64,000 bases of DNA from Myxacorys almedinensis A (GTDB lineage Bacteria; Cyanobacteriota; Cyanobacteriia; Leptolyngbyales; Leptolyngbyaceae). Below the pieces are notes generated by a model. It did no database searches. It was given only the letters and a program-made list of their open reading frames with translations, and was not told the DNA's origin. The translations under genes and the position numbers were made by a program. The stretch spans positions 1 through 64,000 of the forward strand of contig NZ_WVIE01000025.1 of NCBI RefSeq assembly GCF_010091945.1. The letters run 5' to 3'. Positions 47,094 to 56,522 of this stretch are shown here, one piece after another (the first letter of the stretch is position 1; each line of letters starts with the position of its first letter).

Positions 47094-48539
47094 ATGGATT
47101 TTTTATCCGACACCGTTGTTTTATCTCGCATGCAGTTTGCAGTGACTGCAATCTTTCATATTTTGTGGCCAGTCTTAACAACGGGAATGGGCATTTATCT
47201 AGTCATCGTCGAAGGACTTTGGCTCAAAACCAAAAACCCTGATTACTACCTTCATGCCCGCTTTTGGAGCAAATTTTACGTCCTAAATTTTGGCATCGGA
47301 GTTGCCACCGGAATTCCGATGGAGTTTCAGTTTGGGACGAACTGGGCACCGTTTTCAGAAGCGGTGGGCAATTTTTTTGGGAGCGTGATCGGCTTTGAGG
47401 CATCCTGGGCATTCATGCTAGAGGCGGCGTTTCTTGGCATTATGCTGTTTGGGTGGGAGCGGGTGAACCCGGCGATCCACTTTATGTCTACCATTTTGGT
47501 GGCGGTTGGAGCCAATCTTTCTACCGTGTTTATTTTGATTGCCAATTCCTGGATGCAGACTCCGGCGGGTGTGGAGTTGGTAAACGGTAAATTTGTTGTG
47601 ACTGACTATTTCCGGGCACTGTTTAACCCGTTTTGGCTCAACAGCGTCTCCCATATGTTTTTTGCAACGCTGGAGACATCGCTGTTTGTCATTGGCGGCA
47701 TTAGCGCTTGGTATATTCTCAACCGTCGTCATGAAGCCTTTTTTGCCAAATCTTTCAAAATTGTGCTGGCAGCCGCGATCGCAGTGGCTCCTTTTCAAAT
47801 CTACCTCGGACACACCAGCGGCGAGCAAGTCCAACACTATCAGCCGTCTAAACTCGCCGCGATGGAGGCGCAATGGGAAACCACCCCCGCCGGGCAGCCT
47901 GCCGATTGGAGCGTGATCGCCATTCCCAACGACAAAGCTGAGAAGAATGATTTTGAGGTCACGATTCCCAACGCACTAGGTTACATTCTGGAATTTAGAA
48001 AAGAATTGACCCGACCTGTGATTGGGTTAAAAGATATCAAATCTGATGAGCGACCTCATGCCGTGGGGCTGATCTACTATGCCTTCCGAACGATGATTGC
48101 GATCGGGTTCTTTTTAGCAGCCTTGATGGGGTTAACCGTGGTTCAGTGGCTGCGAGGCAAGTTGTCTACTGATGCGATCGCAGATCAAAAGTGGCTGATG
48201 CGAATCTGGCTCTTTTCTGCACCCCTCGGTTATGTTGCCGTCGAGTCTGGCTGGATCGTTCGCTGTGTAGGGCGGCAACCGTGGTCGGTGTATGGGCAGA
48301 TTCGGACGGCAGATTCTGTATCTAACGTTCCTGCTAGCAATGTTTTAACGTCTCTTCTCGGATTCACAGCCGTGTATGCATTACTGTTGATCGCGACGTT
48401 GTATTTTGGTAGCCGCATTGTTCGCAAAGGTCCTGATTTAGGGTTGCCCATTCCAGGAACCGAGGTAACAAAACCTGCGATCGACACCTCGCCCGGTGAG
48501 TTTGTTCCAGATGAGCGCCCTGTAGAAGCCCAGCAGTAA
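47094..48539 (+). CDS. cydA: Cytochrome bd-type quinol oxidase subunit I
   Basis: A 481-residue integral membrane haem subunit of the bd/cyanide-insensitive quinol oxidase, which oxidises quinol and reduces O2. The haem-ligating His near the N-terminus (FAVTAIFHILW), the second His in SVSHMFFATLETS and the diagnostic GRQPWSVYGQIRTADSVS are present. The Q-loop is short, as in CioA-type enzymes. The start gives MDFLSDTVVLSRMQFAVT. It is followed by cydB after 164 bases, and the pair is probably one transcript. Confidence 0.95.
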   Translation: MDFLSDTVVLSRMQFAVTAIFHILWPVLTTGMGIYLVIVEGLWLKTKNPDYYLHARFWSKFYVLNFGIGVATGIPMEFQFGTNWAPFSEAVGNFFGSVIGFEASWAFMLEAAFLGIMLFGWERVNPAIHFMSTILVAVGANLSTVFILIANSWMQTPAGVELVNGKFVVTDYFRALFNPFWLNSVSHMFFATLETSLFVIGGISAWYILNRRHEAFFAKSFKIVLAAAIAVAPFQIYLGHTSGEQVQHYQPSKLAAMEAQWETTPAGQPADWSVIAIPNDKAEKNDFEVTIPNALGYILEFRKELTRPVIGLKDIKSDERPHAVGLIYYAFRTMIAIGFFLAALMGLTVVQWLRGKLSTDAIADQKWLMRIWLFSAPLGYVAVESGWIVRCVGRQPWSVYGQIRTADSVSNVPASNVLTSLLGFTAVYALLLIATLYFGSRIVRKGPDLGLPIPGTEVTKPAIDTSPGEFVPDERPVEAQQ

Positions 48540-48613
48540 GCGATCGCGATGCCTAACTTGGCGAAGCATTGCCGCAGGGTATTCCTCAGACCATTGGATC
48601 TATATCTATATTG

Positions 48614-48652
48614 TTTCAAGTCCTGGTTTCAAGTCCTGCTTTCAAGTCCTGC
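48614..48652. repeat. Tandem repeat, 13 bp x 3
   Basis: Three gapless copies of TTTCAAGTCCTG(G/C) in the cydA-cydB spacer. Confidence 0.9.
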
Positions 48653-48703
48653 TTTACGTCTTTCATCTGCTCAACCGGTAGAAAGCCCCATTCAGGAGAA
48701 TTA

Positions 48704-49717
48704 ATGGAAACGCTACGCTATTTTCTGCCTCAATGCTGGTTCATCATTTTGGCATTGTTCTTATTGCTCTACGTCATGCTCGACGGGTTTGATTTGGGAG
48801 TCGGCATTTTGTCGCTAACGTCGTCTGATGAAGAGCGACGCGGCATTTTGATGACCAGTCTAAGCAACATCTGGGACGCCAATGAAACATGGCTTGTTCT
48901 GATGGGGGGTAGTTTGTTTGGGGCATTTCCCTTAGCCTACGGAACCATTTTGAGCGCGTTATACATTCCGATCTTCATCATGGTGTTTGGGTTTATTTTT
49001 CGCGGCGTCGCCTTCGAGTTTCGAGAACAAGCTAACCGCAAATTCTTCTGGAATATTGCTTTTGGAACTGGAAGTTTTGCCGCCGCTTTGGGTCAAGGTT
49101 TTGCGCTGGGTGCAGTGCTATCGGGCATTAGCGTTGATCAAGCCGGTCACTTTATTGGCGGCACCTGGGACTGGCTGACGTGGCAATCTGTTCTGGTGGC
49201 GCTGACGCTGATTCAAGGCTATGTGCTGATCGGCTCAACCTATCTGATTTGGAAAACGAGCGGTGAGCTACAAGAGATTCACTATGGGACGGCAAAACTT
49301 GCTGCCTGGACAACACTGATTGGTGCAGTTTTTATTACGGTGTCTACTCCAATTTTTTATGAAAGCGCTAGAGCACGTTTATTTGAGCCTCCATTGGTTT
49401 ATATTTTTGCGGCAATTCCATTTGTTGGAGTGTTTCTGATTGCCCAACTTTTGCGAAGTCTTAATCGTAAAGAAGATCGTGCTCCCTTTGTTTGGACAAT
49501 TTTGCTGTTTGTATTCACGTTTCTGGGTTTAGGACTGATTGTTTTTCCATACATCATTCCAACCCAAATTACCATCTATGAAGCGGCTGCTGATCCAAGT
49601 TCATTGGTCATTATGATCATTTTTATTGGTTTTCTGATTCCAGTGATGCTGTTTTACAACCTGTACCAATACATTGTTTTTCGGGGAAAAGTATCTGGCG
49701 GGCAGTACGGCGAATAG
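48704..49717 (+). CDS. cydB: Cytochrome bd-type quinol oxidase subunit II
   Basis: The 337-residue partner of CydA, with eight or nine hydrophobic segments and the family start METLRYFLPQCWFIILALFL, then YVMLDGFDLGVGIL and the NIWDANETWLVLMGG region. I set the start at ATG 48704, which has AGGAGAATT upstream; the open frame extends 45 codons through the tandem-repeat leader. The enzyme offers respiratory electron disposal under low O2 or high light. Confidence 0.95.
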   Translation: METLRYFLPQCWFIILALFLLLYVMLDGFDLGVGILSLTSSDEERRGILMTSLSNIWDANETWLVLMGGSLFGAFPLAYGTILSALYIPIFIMVFGFIFRGVAFEFREQANRKFFWNIAFGTGSFAAALGQGFALGAVLSGISVDQAGHFIGGTWDWLTWQSVLVALTLIQGYVLIGSTYLIWKTSGELQEIHYGTAKLAAWTTLIGAVFITVSTPIFYESARARLFEPPLVYIFAAIPFVGVFLIAQLLRSLNRKEDRAPFVWTILLFVFTFLGLGLIVFPYIIPTQITIYEAAADPSSLVIMIIFIGFLIPVMLFYNLYQYIVFRGKVSGGQYGE

Positions 49718-49872
49718 TATCATTAACTCAACCCGAATAGGAGATGCAGCCCTTGCATTCGGGTTGGCGCGATCGCAGATCTACTCGACGGGTACATCGT
49801 GGAGGACGTAAGAGTAATTTACAATTATACGCCAGACCATTACACGCCAGACAATGCGAAACAGATTAGTCA

Positions 49873-50889
49873 TCACAAAACTCTGCTAACCGGAAGATAT
49901 AAAACGTGAGGCTTGCGCTGATTGACGGGTTCAGGATTGCCCAAGACTCGCTTCTGATCATTTAGACAGATCACAACTTGATTGCTGCTGGGATAGTACT
50001 GCTCAACAAATTTAATGAAATCATCGATCGTGCAAGGTTTGCCATACCCTCCCATATATTGATGAAACTGTTCGTGGACTTCACAGGTGAGTGTAATCAA
50101 ATTTTTATCAACATCGGCAAGATGAGGATAAGAATTTCGAGAATACAAGTGATGGGCTGCAATTTTAAAGTTATTCACTTTGTCAGGTTTTTTTCCTGTA
50201 ACCTGGCAAGTGTTGTCATTATCTCTCTTGACTTTGCAGATCGCTTTCTGGATTCCCTTATCTCGTTTAATAATTTGATCAACGATATCTTTAACTTGCG
50301 GACGAATCACTTCGCCTACGTCAGTACACCACTCCCGGCGATTCTTCTTCGTTAACGATGTCTTCAGCACTTGAGAGAGCTTATCGATGCCTGCCAGCGA
50401 ATAATGCAAGCCGCCTTCGTCGATGAACTCATCGTAATCTTGACCTTTGAGGAGCGGTTGCTCAGCGCGTTGTGCTATCTCAGACATTTTTTTAAGATAA
50501 CTAGGTTTAGTTCCAAAAATAGCAACGACATCAGATCTTGAAACAAAAAAAATATCGTTACGTTTTACTAGTGAGGAACAGTTATCTAGAATCTTTTTTC
50601 TAACAAATGCTCTACGAACCTCGCGCTTCCTATGCGAGAACCATTCTTTGATTACCTCCCAAAAACCTTGTTTCTGTGTTGCATCTAAATAACGTGCGAG
50701 CGTATATGCCCCTGGCGTAGTGTACTCGCGCAATCCGTTTCCAGCAACAACTCTATAGTCTTTTCCTTCGAGCAATTCCCATTCATCGTCTGGAATGGCA
50801 TCAAAAAACTGTTCGATTGTAATCAACTCTTGAGAACTAATCTTTAGAGTGCTGATCAGTTCTTTGGATGTAATGTAATGTTCTGCCAT
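49873..50889 (-). CDS. HNH endonuclease-domain protein (partner of J-domain gene)
   Basis: A 338-residue protein. Residues 228-278 form an HNH nuclease fold: Cys228, a His pair at 246-247 (IAAHHLYSRN), Asn263 in KNLITLTCEVH and His at 272 and 276. The preceding part has two copies of a roughly 30-residue module: GKDYRVVAGNGLREYTTPGA (about 42-61) and GQDYDEFIDEGGLHYSLAGI (about 149-168), followed by a similar helix. These may be DNA-binding. The last 60 residues are unassigned. The start lies two bases after the J-domain gene's stop, so the two are translationally linked. Function unknown; a nuclease acting on foreign DNA is inference. Confidence 0.78.
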   Translation of the reverse strand: MAEHYITSKELISTLKISSQELITIEQFFDAIPDDEWELLEGKDYRVVAGNGLREYTTPGAYTLARYLDATQKQGFWEVIKEWFSHRKREVRRAFVRKKILDNCSSLVKRNDIFFVSRSDVVAIFGTKPSYLKKMSEIAQRAEQPLLKGQDYDEFIDEGGLHYSLAGIDKLSQVLKTSLTKKNRREWCTDVGEVIRPQVKDIVDQIIKRDKGIQKAICKVKRDNDNTCQVTGKKPDKVNNFKIAAHHLYSRNSYPHLADVDKNLITLTCEVHEQFHQYMGGYGKPCTIDDFIKFVEQYYPSSNQVVICLNDQKRVLGNPEPVNQRKPHVLYLPVSRVL

Positions 50890-50891
50890 CT

Positions 50892-51515
50892 TTAAAATCT
50901 CTCAGTCAAACTTTTGTAGAAAACAGTCAAACGGTTAAAAACGTCGGCATTCCCTGTTTCACGATTATCAGGGTGATAGATCTTGCTCAATTCTCGGTAC
51001 GCAGATTTCACATCTTCTGTTGAGGCAGTTTTACGATTGAGTCCAAATGCCCGCCACGGCAAATCGTATTTGAAGATGTTGATACCATTGATACAGCCCT
51101 TGCCTGTTTCGTTGTCCTCTCCGGGTAGAACTCCAATAAACTTGCGATACAAAGCTTCCCAACCATCTTTCTTGCTGAGATCCAGCTTGCCCATACCACT
51201 TGTTGCAAGTTGAAAAGTGCTAGATTTCTTCAGGGCTGTTGTGTCTTTTGTATGGAAGTGCTCATAAACGGCTGCTTTGAGTTGAGCAAGAGTCAACGGC
51301 TTAGGTTTTACAACTTTGGGCAGCTTCGGCTTTTTCTTGTGATTCGCAATGACGAACTGAGCGAATTCTTCAAGAATGGCTGAGTGGACGCTTTGTAGCT
51401 CTGAAATCCGAGAGATTTCATTTTGAATCAGGTCATTCAGCAGTGCTTTAGAAGTGCTTGATTGATCTGGTTTAGGTTTTTCAGCAGATGGTGTTTGTTT
51501 TTTTGTGGTTGTCAT
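50892..51515 (-). CDS. J-domain protein, first gene of an HNH pair
   Basis: A 207-residue protein with a C-terminal DnaJ domain (about 154-207) including the HPD motif at 181-183 (LSKIYHPDN), but no Gly/Phe linker or zinc fingers, so it is a type III-like J-protein that would recruit an Hsp70. The N-terminal 150 residues are a Lys/Ser/Pro-rich tail and a helical region (ISELQSVHSAILEEFAQFVI) with no known family. It is immediately followed by the HNH gene. The ATG lies near MTTTKKQT. There is no other chaperone gene nearby. Confidence 0.78.
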   Translation of the reverse strand: MTTTKKQTPSAEKPKPDQSSTSKALLNDLIQNEISRISELQSVHSAILEEFAQFVIANHKKKPKLPKVVKPKPLTLAQLKAAVYEHFHTKDTTALKKSSTFQLATSGMGKLDLSKKDGWEALYRKFIGVLPGEDNETGKGCINGINIFKYDLPWRAFGLNRKTASTEDVKSAYRELSKIYHPDNRETGNADVFNRLTVFYKSLTERF

Positions 51516-51545
51516 GATGCAAACCTGTGTGATGAATAACTGAAT

Positions 51546-51566
51546 GCTGTAGCACTTCAGTACAGC
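51546..51566 (-). promoter_or_regulatory. Inverted repeat upstream of J-domain/HNH operon
   Basis: GCTGTA-9 bases-TACAGC, about 35 bases before the J-domain ATG. On the minus strand TGTACTGAAGTGCT approximates the cyanobacterial LexA-type GTAC-N-GTWC pattern with two mismatches. A regulatory role is speculative. Confidence 0.3.
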
Positions 51567-52002
51567 TTGACTGTTTTAAAGTCCTCAGCCAAACGGAAAC
51601 AATCCGCATAAAATGCAATAAAATGTTGCATCCAAAGGTAGCAATATACCGAGAATTCCCTGGCTCCCATCAAGATCACCGTAAACCCTTTAAGAGTTTG
51701 TGTCAGTAGAGCAACCGTTGATGGTTTGCTGACAATGCCCTTAGTTTGCCTTGCTTTCAGCGGTTTTTAGAAACACAAAGCTGCCTTACCAACTAACATA
51801 CAAACTTTACACAAGAAGTGTCGGTATCAATACGATAAATTCAATCCTGAAATGCGTAAAGTTTTTATAAAGAATTAATTTGTATATAAATAAATATTTT
51901 TATCTACGCAATTTTGCTGAGTTTCCTAGCATTGGCACTGCCGATTTCTGATTTAATGAACTAGTTTCAACGTACTATTTCAATACCATTTTCAATACTA
52001 TT

Positions 52003-52020
52003 TGTCATAGCGTTATGACA
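52003..52020. promoter_or_regulatory. Palindrome TGTCATA-GCGT-TATGACA
   Basis: Perfect 7-bp inverted repeat in the AT-rich spacer, resembling the half sites at 11372-11389 but with different spacing. No T-run follows. Confidence 0.3.
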
Positions 52021-52138
52021 GAATTGATCGCTACGACAACCAAAACGGCGCAATTCGTCAGAGCCTAGCTTTGCAAATCGCGCCATTTTAGCAACTCCTC
52101 TAGCATTGTTCTAGACGAGATGGTTCTAAACCAATCGA

Positions 52139-52834
52139 TCAGCTTGGTGGAAGACCGAGAGAGTTGACAAATTCTAGACCAGAGTTCTCGAAAAACTCGA
52201 TCGCAAGATTGCCCACTGCTTGGGTTGTCAGCCAATCTACACCGCCGCTCAGCGTTGCGCCAATGATGGGAACTGCGATCGCAGTCGAGCGTTGCAGCAA
52301 TTTCTCGGTCAGCTTTCGACCCGACACCCTACAGAGCGCTTCTGCCAAATATTTAGGAGCCTCTTTTGTCGCCACTCGGATCGAGGACGTTTTCACCAGA
52401 TCAACCGCATTGAAGGCAGAATGTTTCATCACATTGGCGGTTTCATTGATCGCAAACTCTTTCAGTTCATCAAACGACCCATTCGACATCAGCAGGAAAA
52501 CAGCCGTTTTCAGATCTGTCGTGTAAGGCGTGTGCCCGTAAGCGTATGCGATCGCTTTAATTGTAAAATCCTGAATCTTCCACGTTCTAATCACATCCAA
52601 CGGCAACGTTAACGCCAATGCAGACAGCCCCACTAACCCTGTTGCTGCCCCAACCCAACCATTATTAAAAGCTTGCTCATCGACAATCTTTCGAGCAATG
52701 GCTTGACGATCGAGATGGGGATGCTGGCTACGAAGATTTTCAACATACGCGGCAATGGCATTTGCATCCGATCCTAAAATCCAATCAAAAAATTCAACCG
52801 TCTTTTCTGCCAAGGTGGGGGCTGCAATACTCAT
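52139..52834 (-). CDS. EcsC-family protein
   Basis: A 231-residue EcsC-like protein (a family named after the Bacillus ecs locus, function unclear). It has the typical helical region with glycine-rich hydrophobic patches (GWVGAATGLVGLSALALTLP, VPIIGATLSGGVDW) that suggest membrane association. The ATG gives MSIAAPTLAEK; the extra six codons begin with a TTG. The protein is probably peripheral or inner-membrane. Monocistronic. Confidence 0.82.
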   Translation of the reverse strand: MSIAAPTLAEKTVEFFDWILGSDANAIAAYVENLRSQHPHLDRQAIARKIVDEQAFNNGWVGAATGLVGLSALALTLPLDVIRTWKIQDFTIKAIAYAYGHTPYTTDLKTAVFLLMSNGSFDELKEFAINETANVMKHSAFNAVDLVKTSSIRVATKEAPKYLAEALCRVSGRKLTEKLLQRSTAIAVPIIGATLSGGVDWLTTQAVGNLAIEFFENSGLEFVNSLGLPPS

Positions 52835-52940
52835 AAACAATCTGCAAAACAAAGTGCAATTCTCTGCATTCTAAATGATTAAAATTTAGTCTAGACAGGG
52901 CTTTTTAATTAATCATCGAATTGCGCCGTTCCTGCTCAGC

Positions 52941-55271
52941 CTATACTTCATCCGCAGGCAAGTTTACGATGAAGGTCGTCCAACCCCCTCCACTGGAAAC
53001 CTGAATTTTTCCATTCAAGCATTCGACCAAGCGTTTTACGAGGGCAAGCCCTAGCCCTGTGCCGCCTTGTTTCCACGGATCGGCTTTAGGAACGCGATAA
53101 AACCGATCGAAAACGCGAGATAATTCTTCTTCTGGGATCTCGACTCCCGAATTGCATACCATGACCTTAAAATCTGGATCTACCATATCTGCCGTCACCA
53201 AAATCTCTCCTTCGGGGGGCGTGTATTTGCAGGCATTGTTCACCAACTCCACAATCACCCGTTCTAGACTAGAGCGATCGCACTCGATGTCTGGTAGATC
53301 CTCATCCACGCGCACGGTTAACGCCTGCCTGCGAGCCTCCGTCCGTTTATAAAATGGCTCAATTAATTCAGGAAGCCAGGTTCGCAGATCAATATGCTCT
53401 GGGCGAAGAACTTGCCCCCCGACTTCTAAGCGCTGAAGGTCAAGCAGATCATTAATTAGCTCGGTTTCACGAGTGCACTCGTTATCGAGAATTTGCAGGT
53501 AGTGGTCACGCTGAGCCTCTGTTCCCACCATTTTCAAAAGTTGAATCGCCATTTTCATGTTGGTGAGTGGCGTCCGCAATTCGTGAGAAACGGTACTCAA
53601 AAAGTCATCTTTGAGTTGACTCATCTGATGCAGTTCATCAATTTGCTGGTCTAAACTCGCTTCGATTTTCTTGCGATCGCTGATGTCTTCAAGCAACAGC
53701 AAAATGCCGTCTAACCGAAAATGGCTCCCCCCGTCAGGTGGCAGAGCGTCGTGGGCAGATGGCGGGTCAAGGGCTGCATGAGTTTGATAGGTCAACGGTT
53801 CTAGCCCCAAACAGTACCAGCGCGTGCCCAGCAAACGCTCTTTAGGACGGGCAGATTTTTCCGATTGCAGCGTCGTCAAGGCGTCTTGCCACTCTGCGTC
53901 GCTTAGCCAGTGAGGCACTAGCTCTATTTCTAGCCGACTGCCAATTTCTAGCTTCAGCAGAGTGGCGGCAGTCGGGTTGCAAAACCACACCAAACCATCA
54001 AAATCAGCAGCGGCTAAGCCCATCGACAAATTGCGCGCGATCGCAGCTTGGGTAGATTGCGATCGCCCAAATCGTTCGGCAAGGGCAGCCAACTGCGTCA
54101 CGCGCTGCATCGACGCTAGAGAGGTGGGCGGCAGCGGCGGCGGCTCTCTGAGATCGGGAGGGCTGATTACCAAATCAGACTCGTAGCGTTGCCATAGTTG
54201 CCGCACCTGCTGCTGCAACATCGCATTCATGCGTAAGCGTTCTGTTAACACAACTAATATGGTTGTTGAAACAATCAGACCAATGGGAAACGCAACCGGA
54301 ATAAGATAGTTGAATTTGAGCAAAAGCAAACTCACCCCGCCCCAGCCTAGAGTGCTGCCAAAGGCGATCAACGCCTGAATTTCGGTGCGCCAGAAACTGA
54401 GAATGAGGCTCAGTAGCGGACCACCTAGCACCAGCAAAACCCACGTAGACCTCACAGGCTGGAGAATGTTGTTTTGCAAAACGTTGTGAATCAAAGTCGC
54501 TTGCAGATGGACGCCGCTAGCAGGAACGTTTAAATTAAACGGCGTGCGGAGCGGATCGAGACCCGCAGCCGTGGCTCCAACAATCACAATTTTGTTGCGA
54601 AACACGCGATCGTTGACCCGCCCCTGCACCACATCAGCAAACGAGTAGCGCCGAAGATGGGTGACCGACCCCGACCAGTTTAGCCACATCGGCTGGCGGC
54701 GATCAACCGAGGGAATCGCGGCATGGGCAAGCGCATAGGCATCGATCGCCGCCAGCCCAAACGCAATATTGTTCTGAAACTGCGGGTCTAGTTTCCGCAC
54801 GATGCCGTCAGCATCCATCACGGCACGAGTATGCCCCGCCGCGAGGGCAGCATCGTACAACTGGGGCACAGGCAGCAACGGAAACTCGATTTGCTCGTCT
54901 GCCTGTGCTAGCACGACTCGCCCCGATCGCACCATCGCTTGAGCCAACCCTTGATCTTCGGGCGTCTGTTCAGAAAACAAAACATCTAGGGCGACGACGC
55001 TGGCTCCGGCTGTGTCCAGGCGATCTACCAGTTGAGCATAATATTTTCTTGAGAACGGGAATCGCCCTAACCGTTTTAGCGTGCCATCATCAATGGCAAC
55101 CAGCACAAGGCGGTCGTCCCACGGCACTTCACCCCGCGCCTGAAATAGGGCAGTGTACGCAAGCTGTTCGGCAGGTTGCAGCACCCCCAATTTGAGTAAC
55201 GCCGCGATCGCGAGTGCGGCAATGCCACCAGGGAGTAAGCGCCATCCGAGTTCACTGAAGCGCCAGTTCAT
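52941..55271 (-). CDS. CHASE2-PAS histidine kinase
   Basis: A 776-residue sensor kinase. An N-terminal membrane segment is followed by an extracytoplasmic CHASE2 domain (about 40-275), three more membrane helices (about 280-350), a PAS-like domain (about 400-540), a HisKA domain with the phosphorylated His in VSHELRTPLTN and a HATPase domain with N box NNACKYTPP and G box GTGLGL. Ligand unknown. The ATG start overlaps the upstream fecR-like gene by 20 bases; the open frame reaches a TTG further upstream. No response regulator is adjacent. Confidence 0.92.
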   Translation of the reverse strand: MNWRFSELGWRLLPGGIAALAIAALLKLGVLQPAEQLAYTALFQARGEVPWDDRLVLVAIDDGTLKRLGRFPFSRKYYAQLVDRLDTAGASVVALDVLFSEQTPEDQGLAQAMVRSGRVVLAQADEQIEFPLLPVPQLYDAALAAGHTRAVMDADGIVRKLDPQFQNNIAFGLAAIDAYALAHAAIPSVDRRQPMWLNWSGSVTHLRRYSFADVVQGRVNDRVFRNKIVIVGATAAGLDPLRTPFNLNVPASGVHLQATLIHNVLQNNILQPVRSTWVLLVLGGPLLSLILSFWRTEIQALIAFGSTLGWGGVSLLLLKFNYLIPVAFPIGLIVSTTILVVLTERLRMNAMLQQQVRQLWQRYESDLVISPPDLREPPPLPPTSLASMQRVTQLAALAERFGRSQSTQAAIARNLSMGLAAADFDGLVWFCNPTAATLLKLEIGSRLEIELVPHWLSDAEWQDALTTLQSEKSARPKERLLGTRWYCLGLEPLTYQTHAALDPPSAHDALPPDGGSHFRLDGILLLLEDISDRKKIEASLDQQIDELHQMSQLKDDFLSTVSHELRTPLTNMKMAIQLLKMVGTEAQRDHYLQILDNECTRETELINDLLDLQRLEVGGQVLRPEHIDLRTWLPELIEPFYKRTEARRQALTVRVDEDLPDIECDRSSLERVIVELVNNACKYTPPEGEILVTADMVDPDFKVMVCNSGVEIPEEELSRVFDRFYRVPKADPWKQGGTGLGLALVKRLVECLNGKIQVSSGGGWTTFIVNLPADEV

Positions 55272-56103
55272 AGGTTTGCGTTTTTCCAAGCGGAGTAGTG
55301 ACAACGACTTTGATTTTTAGAAATGAAGGAGCAAGATAGAGAACCCGGAAGAACCCGTTGCGATCGACGGGTTCAGGCTGTCCATCAACAGTGACCGAGT
55401 TCACTGGGTCAACTCGACCCATGAGCCGCACATTGCGAATACCACCGTCCGCCAGAATTTTGTCGAATCGGTATTCCAACCTCGGATCATCTCTTAAAGG
55501 TACTGGGTTTGTGGGCGCTTCACCAGGGATCGTAAAATTTTGAAAACCGGCGGGCACTGAAACTTCCACCCCCTGAGCCGCTGTCGCTACGGCTCCTTCT
55601 AAAGTGGCGACAGCCGTTTTGCCACTCGGCTGCACGCTCACCCCAAACTCGGTTCCCCGGACGCTGCTTAGCCCTGCTGGCGTGCGAAGCTCTAGCTGGG
55701 ATTCGCGGTTGGTAAATCTTCGTAGTTTGAGCCGCACCTGCCCTTGCACCACATCGAGCCGCGTAATGTGACCATCATTGGGAGTTTTTGTGAGTTCTCG
55801 TAGCAAGAGTTTAGTTTTCTCTAAAACGTTAATGGTGCCGATGCCAGTATCGACGAGCAGCGCGGCTGAGGCGCTTTTGCCAGTGGTAATGCTGTCTCCC
55901 GGATTTTGCAAGCGATCGCCCACCCGAGCGGGGCGAACACTGTTTTGAGCCGTGTAGCTGACGTCTCCAAAAACCTGTTGCACCCCAATCCAACGATTGA
56001 CTCGAACCCGAATACTACTCTGTTGTGCAGTGCTTTGTGATACAAATAAGGCCATTGAGGACAGAACAGCAGCATTAGCGCCCAGCAAAATCCTGCGTTT
56101 CAT
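55252..56103 (-). CDS. FecR-domain exported protein
   Basis: A 283-residue protein with a Sec signal (residues 2-27, ending STAQQ) and a FecR domain: PGDSITTGKSASAALLVDTG, VVQGQVRLKLRRFTN and TPAGLSSVRGTEFGV. The C-terminal part is an Ig-like fold. In cyanobacteria FecR proteins are often encoded beside CHASE2 proteins, and the 20-base overlap with the kinase here means both are produced together. The FecR protein probably presents a periplasmic signal to the CHASE2 domain; that is inference. Confidence 0.85.
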   Translation of the reverse strand: MKRRILLGANAAVLSSMALFVSQSTAQQSSIRVRVNRWIGVQQVFGDVSYTAQNSVRPARVGDRLQNPGDSITTGKSASAALLVDTGIGTINVLEKTKLLLRELTKTPNDGHITRLDVVQGQVRLKLRRFTNRESQLELRTPAGLSSVRGTEFGVSVQPSGKTAVATLEGAVATAAQGVEVSVPAGFQNFTIPGEAPTNPVPLRDDPRLEYRFDKILADGGIRNVRLMGRVDPVNSVTVDGQPEPVDRNGFFRVLYLAPSFLKIKVVVTTPLGKTQTYELALQ

Positions 56104-56522
56104 CACGTTTTATCCATCGTGTAGTGTCTGAGCAACGCCAGAGCATCCAGAGCAATAACCAGAGGAATCGGCATCTAGAGCTTGGCATCGGCGAAACCTG
56201 TGTTCAACTTAAGCTGTCACTAGAAGTTTGGCAAGGGGGAGGGGTTTGATCGGGGTTCTTCATTCAAAACGTGCCATTCTCATCTTTTATTCTGCTCTAA
56301 ATAATATCAGTCTGCCGGTCGAGTTGGAACCATCGGTTGAATGCTTAAGGTTGCTCGGCAGGACTGAGCCGGGGTAGGGTGAGACAGGAAAGGCTGAAGT
56401 GAGAGATCAGGGGCGGACTGAGATCGGTTGGAAAATCGGGCAGACTTTGTTTGTATCAATTTGTTTAGGTCACTTTGTTTATATAACAGTTGTTTGTATA
56501 CCAGTGGAACAGAGGGTGAGTT
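56104..56522. other. Divergent spacer FecR to FAD oxidoreductase
   Basis: 419 bases with no supported gene. GAGGGTGAGTT before 56523 supplies the oxidoreductase ribosome-binding site; TATATAACA around 56480 could be part of its promoter. Confidence 0.4.

Larger units (their letters stand above)
51516..52138. other. AT-rich spacer upstream of the J-domain gene
   Basis: 623 bases, strongly AT-rich, no gene found. It holds inverted repeats at 51546-51566 and 52003-52020 that could be operators. Confidence 0.45.
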
